A DNA stretch of 64,000 nucleotides from Candidatus Latescibacterota bacterium (GTDB taxonomy: Bacteria; Krumholzibacteriota; Krumholzibacteriia; G020349025). Under the pieces are notes generated by a model. The model made no database searches. It was not told where the DNA came from and saw only the letters and a list, made by a program, of their open reading frames with translations. The first letter of the stretch is position 1. Each line of letters starts with the position of its first letter. Positions 37,206 through 45,723 of this stretch are shown here, in pieces. Both the position numbers and the translations under genes were made by a program. The stretch is from contig CP070763.1 in assembly GCA_020349025.1 (NCBI GenBank), forward strand, positions 2,241,140 through 2,305,139. Reading direction: 5' to 3'.

Positions 37206-38321
37206 ATGAGTACCCCACAAGAGTCGTCCAAGAACCAGCAGTACTTGAACATCGTGCTCGACATCGCAATCCGCATCACCGTCATCGCCGTCATCGTGAT
37301 CAGTTGTCTCAAGATCTTCAGTCCGTTCCTGCTCGCGGTCGTCTGGGGCATCATCATGGCGATCGCGCTCTATCCCGTCTTCTTGGGCATCAAAAGGTCG
37401 GTCGGGCAGCGCAACCGTCTGGCAGGCTCGTTGTTCATCCTGATCAGTCTCGCCGTCGTACTCGTTCCAACCGTTCTCCTGACCGAGTCGCTCGTCGACG
37501 GCTCGGTCGAGCTCGTGCACAGAGTGGAGTCGGGTACGTTGGTGATCCCACCGCCGCCCGAAAACGTGCAGACGTGGCCGGTCATCGGTGAATCCACCTA
37601 CAAGACTTGGCTCTCCGCCTCGAACGACATGCGAGCCACGGCCGCCAAGCTCGCGCCGCAGCTTGCCGAGCTCGGCGCGAAGCTGGCGTCGGCGCTCGCC
37701 GGCGTCGGGGGCGCGGTGGTTCACACCGTGTTTGCGCTCATCATCGCCGGGATTCTGATGATGACGTCACAAGGTGGGAGCCGCGCCGCCCATGCCATCG
37801 CGCGGCGCTTGGCCGGTGAGCATGGTCCAGCAATGGTGGATCTTGCCTCCGACACGATTCGCAGCGTCGTCAAAGGCGTCATTCTGGTGGCGCTGATCCA
37901 GGGGCTCATGTCTGCAGTCGGTCTCTGGGTGGCGGGCGTGCCAGGTGTCGGGCTGTGGGCACTCCTGGTGATGGTGGTCGCGGTCATCCAGCTTCCGCCG
38001 ATTCTGATCCTGGGCCCAATCGCCATCTGGGTGTTCTCGGCCAACGACAGCACCGCGATCGCAGTCGGGTTCCTGATCTGGAGTCTGATCGTGAGCGGAA
38101 GCGACAGCTTCCTCAAGCCGATGTTCCTGGGTCGAGGCGTTCGAGTTCCCATGCTCGTCATTCTGATCGGGGCGATCGGCGGTATGCTTCAGGCCGGAGT
38201 GCTCGGTCTGTTCATCGGGCCCGTCATCCTCTCGATCGGCTACACGCTCTTCACAGCTTGGGTCGCGGAAGAGGGGTTGATCCCGAAGTCGCAGACAACG
38301 GCCGCAGACGCGGGCGATTGA
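37206..38321 (+). CDS. AI-2E family transporter (PerM/TqsA-like)
   Basis: 371 residues. About seven to eight membrane helices with the family's large cytosolic or periplasmic loop between helices 3 and 4 (LLTESLVDGSVELVHRVESG to LAELGAKLASALAG). The C-terminal cluster carries MVVAVIQLPPILILGPIAIW (the P-x-x-x-G-P motif), SDSFLKPMFLGRGVRVPMLV and GVLGLFIGPVILSIGYTLF, all typical of AI-2E (UPF0118) transporters. Members move diverse small molecules; some export autoinducer-2. AGGAGGAG precedes the ATG. It is the first gene of an efflux operon: the HlyD gene starts 25 nt after its stop. Confidence 0.85.
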   Translation: MSTPQESSKNQQYLNIVLDIAIRITVIAVIVISCLKIFSPFLLAVVWGIIMAIALYPVFLGIKRSVGQRNRLAGSLFILISLAVVLVPTVLLTESLVDGSVELVHRVESGTLVIPPPPENVQTWPVIGESTYKTWLSASNDMRATAAKLAPQLAELGAKLASALAGVGGAVVHTVFALIIAGILMMTSQGGSRAAHAIARRLAGEHGPAMVDLASDTIRSVVKGVILVALIQGLMSAVGLWVAGVPGVGLWALLVMVVAVIQLPPILILGPIAIWVFSANDSTAIAVGFLIWSLIVSGSDSFLKPMFLGRGVRVPMLVILIGAIGGMLQAGVLGLFIGPVILSIGYTLFTAWVAEEGLIPKSQTTAADAGD

Positions 38322-38346
38322 TTCCAGCTTCCGCATCGAGGTGTCC

Positions 38347-39510
38347 ATGTCGGTCGGAGAGAAAGAAGAAACGCAAGGAGCAACTGCAGCCGATCCGGCG
38401 CCTGCAGAGCCGCCCGCGCGGGAGGGCCGCGAGACCTCGCGCAGCAGGGATCCGGTGCGGCGCGTCACGATCATCCTCTTGGGCGTTTGCCTGGTCGTCT
38501 TCATCTGGTACCTGTTTGCCGATCGCATGACGCCGTACACCGACCAGGCGCGGATCCGCTCGGTGGTCGTCCCGATCGTGCCACGCGTCGCCGGCTACCT
38601 GACCGAGATCAACGTGCGCTTGCACAGCATCGTCTCCGAAGGGGATGTCCTGTTCCAGATCGACCGCACGCCGTTCGAGCTCGCCGTACGCTCGGCGGAA
38701 GCGAACGTCGAGCAAGCAGCGCAGCAGGTCGGCGCGGGCGCCGCGACGGTGAAGTCCGCTGCCGGTCGACTCGGCGTCGCGCGAGCGCAGCTGGACCGTG
38801 CCCAACGCAACTACGATCGGACGCAGCGGGTTCTGGAGCAGAACCCGGGCGCTCTTTCGCAGGCCGATCGCGACCGCACGGAGACGTCGTTGGCTCAGGC
38901 GGTGGAGCGGGTCGCGTCCGCCGAAGCCGATCTCGAGAAGGCGAAACAACAGCTCGGCGACGTGGGTCCCGACAACCCCCAGCTCCGCGCCGCGCTCGTG
39001 GCGCTCGAGCAGGCGCAGCTCGACCTCGCCTTTTCGACGTTGCGCGCACCCGCCGACGGTGCCATCGAGAGCTTCGAGGTGGACGTCGGGCACTACGCGC
39101 AACCGGGCCAGCCGCTGGCGACGTTCGTCTCGACGCACGATGTCTGGATCCAGGCCGACATGCGTGAGAACAGCATCTCCAGGGTGAGGCCGGGGAATCG
39201 CGTCGAGTTCACGCTCGACGTCGCACCAGGGCGCGTCTTCAAGGGGAGCGTGCGCAGCGTCGGCTTCGGCGTCAGCGCGGGTCAGAACACGAGCCGTGGT
39301 GACTTGCCAACCGTCAAGAGCTCGCAGGGTTGGTTGCGCGACCCGCAGCGCTTTCCGGTGATCATCGGTCTCAACGCCGGGGAGGCCACCGGCTACCGCC
39401 GCGCCGGAGGGCAGGCCGACGTCATCGTCTACACCGGAAGCCATCCGATTCTGAACGCCATCGGATGGGTTCAGATCCGTTTGAGGAGCCTGCTTTCCTA
39501 TGTCCGCTGA
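38347..39510 (+). CDS. HlyD/EmrA-family membrane fusion (periplasmic adaptor) protein
   Basis: 387 residues. An N-terminal anchor (VTIILLGVCLVVFIWYLFAD) is followed by a first lipoyl half (RSVVVPIVPRVAGYLTEINV, VSEGDVLFQIDRTPFELAV), a long coiled-coil hairpin (about 110-225, rich in A/E/Q, RLGVARAQLDRAQRNYDRTQ), the returning lipoyl strand (STLRAPADGAIESFEVDVG) and beta-barrel domains (VWIQADMRENSISRVRPGNR). This is the layout of EmrA/AaeA-type adaptors that couple an inner-membrane pump to TolC. It overlaps the next gene by 11 nt, so their translation is linked. The ATG 38347 follows GAGGTG; a GTG two codons earlier is possible. Confidence 0.9.
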   Translation: MSVGEKEETQGATAADPAPAEPPAREGRETSRSRDPVRRVTIILLGVCLVVFIWYLFADRMTPYTDQARIRSVVVPIVPRVAGYLTEINVRLHSIVSEGDVLFQIDRTPFELAVRSAEANVEQAAQQVGAGAATVKSAAGRLGVARAQLDRAQRNYDRTQRVLEQNPGALSQADRDRTETSLAQAVERVASAEADLEKAKQQLGDVGPDNPQLRAALVALEQAQLDLAFSTLRAPADGAIESFEVDVGHYAQPGQPLATFVSTHDVWIQADMRENSISRVRPGNRVEFTLDVAPGRVFKGSVRSVGFGVSAGQNTSRGDLPTVKSSQGWLRDPQRFPVIIGLNAGEATGYRRAGGQADVIVYTGSHPILNAIGWVQIRLRSLLSYVR

Positions 39511-40561
39511 GAGCGCGCCCGTCGCAGATGCGATTCACACCCAGCGTTTCGATGTGCGCACGTTGAGGGTTCTGCGCTACGCGGTCGGCTCGAGCATCGC
39601 GATGGCGGTCGCGCTCGGTTTCGACTGGCAGCTGTCGTTTCTGACGCCGGTCTTGGCGCTCAGCTTTCTCGCCTCCCCGGCGCCACGTCCTTCGCTGCAG
39701 CAGGGAGGCGTTTTCGTCCTGACCATCGCTGTGGCGTGTCTCGTGGGCTTGTGGCTCAGCCGTTTCTTGCTTCCTTACCCGCTCGTCTACCTCCCCTTGA
39801 CGTTCCTGCTGCTGTTCCGGCTCTTCCTGGCCAAGGCAGGCGGCAAGGCCCCCATGTTGATCACCTGGCTCCTCATCGCCCTCTTGGTGATTCCGATGCT
39901 GGCCATGCAGTCGCCCGATCTCGCGGATCTTGTTGCGGCCGGCATCGTTGTCGGCGCATGCGTCACCATCGCACTGGTGTGGATCGTCGACCTGGTTCTC
40001 CCGTTGCCGATCGAGAATCCGGCGGCGGCCTCGGCCCCTTCTGCGGCACCGAGCGCGCCAGCTCCGGGCCGCGGCGAGCTCTACGCCACTGCAATGATGA
40101 CGACGCTCGTCGTCTTTCCCGTTCTGACGCTCTTCTACACGCTGCAGTGGTCGGGTGCGATGCTGGTCCTGGTGTTCGTCGCATTGCTTTCGTCGCAGCC
40201 CGGCTTTGCGAAAAGCTACAAGGCAGGCGCGGGCCTCGTTTTGGGAAACAGTATCGGCGGCGCCGCCGCCATCCTCTTCTACGAGTTGCTCGTTCTGGTG
40301 CCCGAGTTCGTTTTTCTCGTTCTTCTGACGCTGCTCACGGGAATGCTGTTTGGAGCGCGCCTGTTCTCGGGCAAGCCCACCGCGCCGTTGTACGGGATGG
40401 CGTACTCGACCGTGCTGCTCGTGATCGGCTCGACCACGAGCTCGAGCGGCGACGCCGGTGCCAAGGTGTACACGCGCATCCTCCAGATCCTGTGCGCTGT
40501 CGTGTACGTCGTTACGGCTTTTGGGACGATCGAGCGTTTCCGGCGCGAGCGGGAGGCGTGA
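39500..40561 (+). CDS. DUF2955 / FUSC-like inner-membrane efflux component
   Basis: 353 residues. Two blocks of four to five hydrophobic helices (about 25-165 and 195-340) are separated by an alanine/proline-rich linker (AAASAPSAAPSAPAPGRG). The first block (VLRYAVGSSIAMAVALGFDW, LSFLTPVLALSFLASPAPRP) resembles DUF2955 and the fusaric-acid-resistance / aromatic-acid-exporter family. These pair with HlyD adaptors, and the 11-nt overlap with the HlyD gene upstream supports this. The substrate is unknown; aromatic acids are a family-based guess. Its stop is one base from the start of the TolC-type gene. Confidence 0.82.
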   Translation: MSAESAPVADAIHTQRFDVRTLRVLRYAVGSSIAMAVALGFDWQLSFLTPVLALSFLASPAPRPSLQQGGVFVLTIAVACLVGLWLSRFLLPYPLVYLPLTFLLLFRLFLAKAGGKAPMLITWLLIALLVIPMLAMQSPDLADLVAAGIVVGACVTIALVWIVDLVLPLPIENPAAASAPSAAPSAPAPGRGELYATAMMTTLVVFPVLTLFYTLQWSGAMLVLVFVALLSSQPGFAKSYKAGAGLVLGNSIGGAAAILFYELLVLVPEFVFLVLLTLLTGMLFGARLFSGKPTAPLYGMAYSTVLLVIGSTTSSSGDAGAKVYTRILQILCAVVYVVTAFGTIERFRREREA

Positions 40562-40562
40562 A

Positions 40563-41951
40563 GTGCGTCACGTCCTGCTACTCGTCGTCTTCGGCGCTGC
40601 CGGCTGCACGCTGGGGCCGAACTACCAGCGCCCGCCCGTACCGCAGCCGGAGACCTACCGTGAGGAGCTTCCATCGGGTGAGTCGATCGCCGACCTGGCT
40701 TGGTGGGAGGTGTTCGGGGACACCGTCCTCGTCGACCTGATCGATACGGCGTTGGAAGGCAACAAGGACCTCGCTGTCGCCATGGGCCGCATCGACGAGG
40801 CGCGCGCTGTGCTCGGGATCGTTCGCTCCGATCTGTTCCCGCGCATCGATTACGTCGCCGACGGTTCGGTCGCCGGAACCACGGCCGAGGAGGGGGAGAC
40901 GAGCGCAAGCGCGCTGGTGGCGCTGAACGCCTCGTATCAGGTCGATCTATGGGGGCGCATCCGCCGCTCCAACGAGGCCGCCCTCCAGGAGCTCCTGGCC
41001 ACCGAGGAGGCGTACCGCGGCGTAACGATCGCGCTCGTGGCCGAGGTGGCGAACGGCTATCTGTTGTTGCGGGACCTCGACAATCGCCTGCAGATCTCAG
41101 AGCAGACGGTCGAGGCACGGCGGCAGACTCTGGATGTGGTGGAGTCGCGCTTCAACGCCGGCGTCGTTTCCGAGGTGGATCTCAACCAGGCGCAGATCGA
41201 GCTCTTGGAGGCGGAGGTCTCCGTGCAGACCTTCGAGAGGTTGCGCGCGCAGACCGAGAACGCCCTCAGCGTTCTCCTCGGAGCACCGCCGATGTCGATC
41301 GAGCGCGGCCTGCCGCTCGACGAGCAGCTGCTCTCCCCCGATGTTCCCACGGGCTTGCCCTCCGAGCTGCTCGAGCGACGCCCCGACATCATGGAGGCGG
41401 AGCGGCGGCTACACGCACAAACGGCGCGCATTGGTGTTGCCGAGGCCCTGAAGTTCCCGCAGCTGACGCTGACGGCGGATCTGGGTGCGCAGTTCGACGA
41501 GGTCAACACCGGGGTCTTCGGTCTCGCAGCGCAGCTCTTCGGCCCGCTCTTCAATGCGGGCGAAAACCAGCGTCGCGTCGACGTCGAGGTGGCCCGGACG
41601 GAGCAGCTGCTCCACGTCTACCAGCAGACGATCCTGAACGCTCTGCGCGAGGTGGAGGATGCCATGGTCGCCGTGCGCACCTATCGCGACGAGCACGAGG
41701 CGCGCTCTCGGCAGGTGGCGGCGGCACAGAACGCCGCCGATCTCTCATGGGTGCGCTACGAGGGCGGTCTGACCAGCTACCTCGAGGTTCTCGACCTGCA
41801 GAGGTCGCTGTTCGCGTCGCAGCTCAAGGCCTCGGAGACGTTGCAGCTGCGCCTGACGTCGGTGGTGCAGCTCTATCAGGCGCTCGGCGGCGGTTGGGTC
41901 GCGGCGCAAGATACGCTCAGCGGCCCGGACCGGTCTTCTCTGCCGGAGTGA
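40563..41951 (+). CDS. TolC/OprM-family outer-membrane efflux lipoprotein
   Basis: 462 residues. A lipoprotein signal (HVLLLVVFGAAGC) precedes TLGPNYQRPPVPQPETYRE, the standard start of NodT/OprM outer-membrane factors. Two OEP repeats follow: the first around VAMGRIDEARAVLGIVRSDL with ASYQVDLWGRIRRSNEAAL, the second around LLERRPDIMEAERRLHAQTA with FGLAAQLFGPLFNAGENQRR. Coiled-coil barrel helices fill the rest (LAEVANGYLLLRDLDNRLQI). It supplies the exit duct of the tripartite pump. GTG 40563 has GGGAGG 6 nt upstream, inside the end of the DUF2955 gene. Fourth and last gene of the operon. Confidence 0.92.
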   Translation: MRHVLLLVVFGAAGCTLGPNYQRPPVPQPETYREELPSGESIADLAWWEVFGDTVLVDLIDTALEGNKDLAVAMGRIDEARAVLGIVRSDLFPRIDYVADGSVAGTTAEEGETSASALVALNASYQVDLWGRIRRSNEAALQELLATEEAYRGVTIALVAEVANGYLLLRDLDNRLQISEQTVEARRQTLDVVESRFNAGVVSEVDLNQAQIELLEAEVSVQTFERLRAQTENALSVLLGAPPMSIERGLPLDEQLLSPDVPTGLPSELLERRPDIMEAERRLHAQTARIGVAEALKFPQLTLTADLGAQFDEVNTGVFGLAAQLFGPLFNAGENQRRVDVEVARTEQLLHVYQQTILNALREVEDAMVAVRTYRDEHEARSRQVAAAQNAADLSWVRYEGGLTSYLEVLDLQRSLFASQLKASETLQLRLTSVVQLYQALGGGWVAAQDTLSGPDRSSLPE

Positions 41952-42356
41952 CGACGCGACCGCGGGGTGCCGGCCGCATCGCGAGAGGCGGTGATGTGTC
42001 GCTTGTCTCGGCGTCGGCGAGCGCTGCACGACGGGCCGAGCATCCGCGCCTTTGCCGGTGCCCAAGCCGCAATCAACCTACCGCATTGGTCCTTTGACTT
42101 CGAGGTCCGCAGCGTGACGTGGATCATCGGAGAAAAACTGTCTTTTGATCCAAACACGTGAAAGCACGTAGAATTCTGTCTGCCGAATCCAACACCACGG
42201 ACCGAAACGGGGGGGTAGGCGTCGTCTCAGGATTCGACAGCTTGCAGCCAGCGTGTTTCGGTCAATTCTCTCGAGGATAACCTCTGCATGTGATCGCTCG
42301 ATCACTGCGTCCTCGATTTCACGATGTCGAAAGATATCGTTTTCAGGGGGGAAGAG
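41952..42356. other. 405-nt intergenic region, no gene seen
   Basis: The left half is GC-rich and featureless to me; the right half is noticeably more AT-rich (for example 42130-42180) and carries the candidate promoter at 42145-42174. A transcript from there would have a leader of about 180 nt before the ATG at 42357. I could not fold a clear hairpin or recognise a riboswitch by eye. Confidence 0.5.
42145..42174 (+). promoter_or_regulatory. Candidate sigma70-type promoter for the 1077-residue surface protein
   Basis: TTGATC (42145-42150) and TAGAAT (42169-42174) are 18 nt apart in an AT-rich patch. The -10 matches five of six consensus positions. Confidence 0.4.
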
Positions 42357-45300
42357 ATGAAGAGATACCTAGGTATCTCCTTTGCGTGCTTCTGCAGTGT
42401 CCTTCTTGTCGCAGGTGTGGTCTACGGGCGCTCGGTGAAGCAACTCCACGAGTTTGCAGAGCCGCAGGTGGACGTGGACCGCGTCGGTGACATCGAAGGC
42501 ACCATGCCGGCGCCGCAGAAGGTTCTCCAGGACACCATTTGGATCGCCGACTGGACGTTCGACGAAGGCGGCGATTGCGTGGACACGGGTTGGACGCATG
42601 TCGACAACCACATCCTGAACGACGGGGTGGAATACTGGGATGTGACGCTCGACTTCGACGGTGACGGTGGAATCACGGGGGACGCAGCGGCACTCGGCTA
42701 CCAGAACAACCCATGTTGCGAGGAGCCGAACGGGTACGACAACAACTGGTACCAGGCGATCGTGATCCTCTACAACGGTGCCGGGGACCTGTCGTTGGAC
42801 TACATCGTGGACTCGGAGAGCGGCTTCGATTTCTTCCAGGTCGAAGTGGACTCCGCGTGCGCATCCTTCGACCTGGTCGACTTCAGTGTCGATCCGTCGG
42901 GGAGCCCGGCGAGCTTCCGTCAGATCCTGGTCTCCGATTCCGGGTTCAACCTGACGGGTAGCGTGACCAACCAGGCACTTCCCGACTTCGGCATTGAGAG
43001 CTGCCTGTACATCGCGTTCTTCTCCGATGGCGGCTGGTCGCCGTGCGACGGCCTGCAGTCCTCGTCCATCGGTCGTGCCACCGTCGTCGACAACATCACG
43101 TTGGTCGACGGCAGCGGGACGCGCACCGAGACGTTCACGGGCGGCACCATCACGATCGGGACGTTCGAGAACATCGCCGACAACGTTCCTTTCGGAACCT
43201 GGGCGCGCGTGTTCAAGGGCATCACGGACAACGACGTCTGCAGCGATAACACGTCGTGTGCGTGGCTGTGGACGGACGATGGCAGCTTCGACGGCAACCC
43301 GACGCTCGCCAACGATCCATCCATGGCGTTTGCCCCGGGTGGCTTCGTGATCCGCAACTGGCTCGACGACATCATCGTCAGCCCGTGGGTCTCGTTGGCC
43401 GAGACTCCGACGGCGACCGGAACGCCTCTGACGTACCGGCGCTTCCCGGGGAACTTCTTCGTCAACAGCCGCGGTGTGCAGAACTGGTCGGTACGCGGCA
43501 AGACCACGGTCGACGGCGAGGAATGTATCTCCGGCTGGGGCCACGCCTTCCGGTGGAACTCGCTGAGCACCTTCCGTTGGCTGACGGGTTCCGCGGACAT
43601 GACGGCGGACTTCGATCCGACCTCGGAGGAGATCCAGGTTCGGCACCGGACGTCCGACTGGCAGTGGATCGCGGGGGCCTCGCCGCCCGCGCAGTTCATT
43701 CCCGGCCCGGGACCGTTCACGGATCGCACACGCATCGGGCGTCTGATCCTCAGCGGCCCCGTGATCGACGAAGGGATCGATTCACGCAACCAGGGTCAGG
43801 ACGCGTTCCCGAGCGTGCAGGTCATGTGGAGCGGCCCTCCGACGCAGGAGTCGTTCCTGCCGAGCAACGATCGTTTCGGAACCGTGGCGTTCTCGAAGGG
43901 CTCGGAGCTCACGATCAATGCGTCGGGCCCGAACCTCGTGACCGGTGACTCGTGCACGGTCGGCGTGACGGATGCGCGCAACGCCGGCGGCATCGTCTCC
44001 GTCGATTTCTACGGCACGATCGTGGCCGGCCCGCACGCGGGGAAGGCGCCACCACCCTGGACGGTCGGTGCAAACGGCTTCTTCGTGATCGCGGCGGACA
44101 GCGTCCGCAACGCCAGCAATGCCGTCGTCAACGAGCAGTGGTTCGTCGACCTCGACGACTTCTACCTGCTGGGTGGGGACGTCCTGAACTACTTCTGGTT
44201 GACAGTGGACGCAGCCGGTGGGGTCTCGTCCATGCCGGCCGGCGTGAACGCGGTTCCGGTTGGCGATCTTGCCTCGGTGCAGGAGGCGACGCAGGGGATT
44301 TACGAGGTCAGCGCCCTGCCGACGATCGAGTGGAACTCGAACCTGCTCGACGACATTGCGGCCGACCCGAACGGCAAGATCGATCCGAACTCCAACCCGG
44401 ATCGATACATCACCGGTTCGACGCAGAAGAACTGCATCCTGTACGTCAACCGCATCGCCTCACGGCGTCGAAGCGGCGACGTGAACAGGACGTCGTTCAT
44501 GTACACGCTGGATGCCTTGGGCTACCGTGGGGCGTATGACGTGTTCGACCATCAGGGGATGGGGAACACCAACAACCACCTCGGGAGTCGTGCAAACCCC
44601 ATTCAGGCCCAGGGGTACAACCTGCTCGTGTACGACGCCGGGAATGTCGGGCCGGCCGGAAACATCGTGCCCGACGGTGTCGACATCGAAGCCGGGAAGG
44701 TCCCGCAGCAGCAGTGGTTCGACCAGTGGCTGACGCTGGCGACCAGCAGCGAAGCTGGCTTCTTCACGCTGTGGTTGATCGGCTCCAACATTCTGGAGGA
44801 ATTCCCGACCGCATCGTTGTACAACAGCACCATGCAGGTGACGTTGGCGAGCACGGATCAGGGTCTGAACGCCAACCCGGATGTGTTGGGAGTGAGCTCC
44901 TTCACATTCGACCAGGGCGCTGGATCGGTGAGCAAGGACTTCACGGGTGATGAGTACAGCCTCGCTGGTGGCTGCCCCATCATTCGCAACTACGACGGTC
45001 TGGCTGCCGGCTCCGGTGTCTCCGTAGAGACTCACGTGTACCGCGATCCGGTCACGCAAGCGACCGGTGACGGCAGCGTCGTGATGAACTCGAACGGCGC
45101 CGCCGACTGGAACACGGTCTTCATGTCGCACCCGTGGTTCGACATGCGGCAGACCTTCGTGCATCCGTCGCCGACTCCGACGTTGGATACGCCGCAGAAG
45201 GTGTTGATGGAGAAGATTCTCAGCGCTGCTTTGCCGCTCGACTGTCAGGAGGCGTTGGATCCGACTGACACGGGCCAGGGCGATGAGATCGACGTTGTAC

Positions 45301-45590
45301 GTGTGAATACTCTGAGGCAGAACATTCCGAACCCGTTCAACCCGACGACGAGGATCGAGTTCGATCTTGCCCAAGACGGGCAAGTGTCGCTCAGGATCTA
45401 CGACGTCGCGGGTCGCCTCGTGCGCACCCTCATCGACGCTCCGTTGAAGAGGGGTCGTTACGTCGGCGAGAGTGCGGCGGTCTGGGATGGCTTCGACGAA
45501 TCGGGTCAGCGCGTGTCGAGCGGTGTGTACTTCTACCGCCTGAACGCACCGGACTTCGTCGCGACCAAGAAGATGGTCATGATGAAGTAA
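42357..45590 (+). CDS. Large exported surface protein with NPFNP and FlgD-like sorting tail
   Basis: 1077 residues; I do not recognise the main body. Signal peptide MKRYLGISFACFCSVLLVAG. The body is acidic, rich in Asn, Asp, Gly and Trp and in predicted beta-strand, with scattered paired cysteines (NNPCCEEPNG, CSDNTSCAW) and calcium-loop-like DFDGDGGITGD. Two lectin-like sandwich segments are suggested by DWTFDEGGDCVDTGWTHVDN and the later YLLGGDVLNYFWLTVDAAGG region. The tail is QNIPNPFNPTTRIEFDL, then IYDVAGRLVRTLI, VWDGFDESGQ and GVYFYRLNAPDFVATKK. Codon use is slightly less GC-extreme than neighbours. GGGGGGAAGAG lies directly before the ATG. It has its own promoter and terminator, so a single, probably abundant, surface protein is likely. 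Confidence 0.8.
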   Translation: MKRYLGISFACFCSVLLVAGVVYGRSVKQLHEFAEPQVDVDRVGDIEGTMPAPQKVLQDTIWIADWTFDEGGDCVDTGWTHVDNHILNDGVEYWDVTLDFDGDGGITGDAAALGYQNNPCCEEPNGYDNNWYQAIVILYNGAGDLSLDYIVDSESGFDFFQVEVDSACASFDLVDFSVDPSGSPASFRQILVSDSGFNLTGSVTNQALPDFGIESCLYIAFFSDGGWSPCDGLQSSSIGRATVVDNITLVDGSGTRTETFTGGTITIGTFENIADNVPFGTWARVFKGITDNDVCSDNTSCAWLWTDDGSFDGNPTLANDPSMAFAPGGFVIRNWLDDIIVSPWVSLAETPTATGTPLTYRRFPGNFFVNSRGVQNWSVRGKTTVDGEECISGWGHAFRWNSLSTFRWLTGSADMTADFDPTSEEIQVRHRTSDWQWIAGASPPAQFIPGPGPFTDRTRIGRLILSGPVIDEGIDSRNQGQDAFPSVQVMWSGPPTQESFLPSNDRFGTVAFSKGSELTINASGPNLVTGDSCTVGVTDARNAGGIVSVDFYGTIVAGPHAGKAPPPWTVGANGFFVIAADSVRNASNAVVNEQWFVDLDDFYLLGGDVLNYFWLTVDAAGGVSSMPAGVNAVPVGDLASVQEATQGIYEVSALPTIEWNSNLLDDIAADPNGKIDPNSNPDRYITGSTQKNCILYVNRIASRRRSGDVNRTSFMYTLDALGYRGAYDVFDHQGMGNTNNHLGSRANPIQAQGYNLLVYDAGNVGPAGNIVPDGVDIEAGKVPQQQWFDQWLTLATSSEAGFFTLWLIGSNILEEFPTASLYNSTMQVTLASTDQGLNANPDVLGVSSFTFDQGAGSVSKDFTGDEYSLAGGCPIIRNYDGLAAGSGVSVETHVYRDPVTQATGDGSVVMNSNGAADWNTVFMSHPWFDMRQTFVHPSPTPTLDTPQKVLMEKILSAALPLDCQEALDPTDTGQGDEIDVVRVNTLRQNIPNPFNPTTRIEFDLAQDGQVSLRIYDVAGRLVRTLIDAPLKRGRYVGESAAVWDGFDESGQRVSSGVYFYRLNAPDFVATKKMVMMK

Positions 45591-45612
45591 GGTCCGCTGG
45601 ACCTGAAATCGG

Positions 45613-45645
45613 GCGGGGCGTGCTTCGGCACGCCCCGCTTTTCTT
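45613..45645 (+). terminator. Rho-independent terminator of the surface-protein gene
   Basis: A perfect 11-bp stem (45613-45623 with 45628-45638) with a TTCG tetraloop is followed by TTTTCTT, beginning 22 nt after the stop codon. This is the clearest intrinsic terminator in the window. Confidence 0.92.
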
Positions 45646-45723
45646 GTTCGGGGGCGTCGGGTCGCGCCGCGCCAGGTGGGAAAGGGGGCGCGCTCCGGAA
45701 CGCCTCCGCATTAGCATGGGCCC

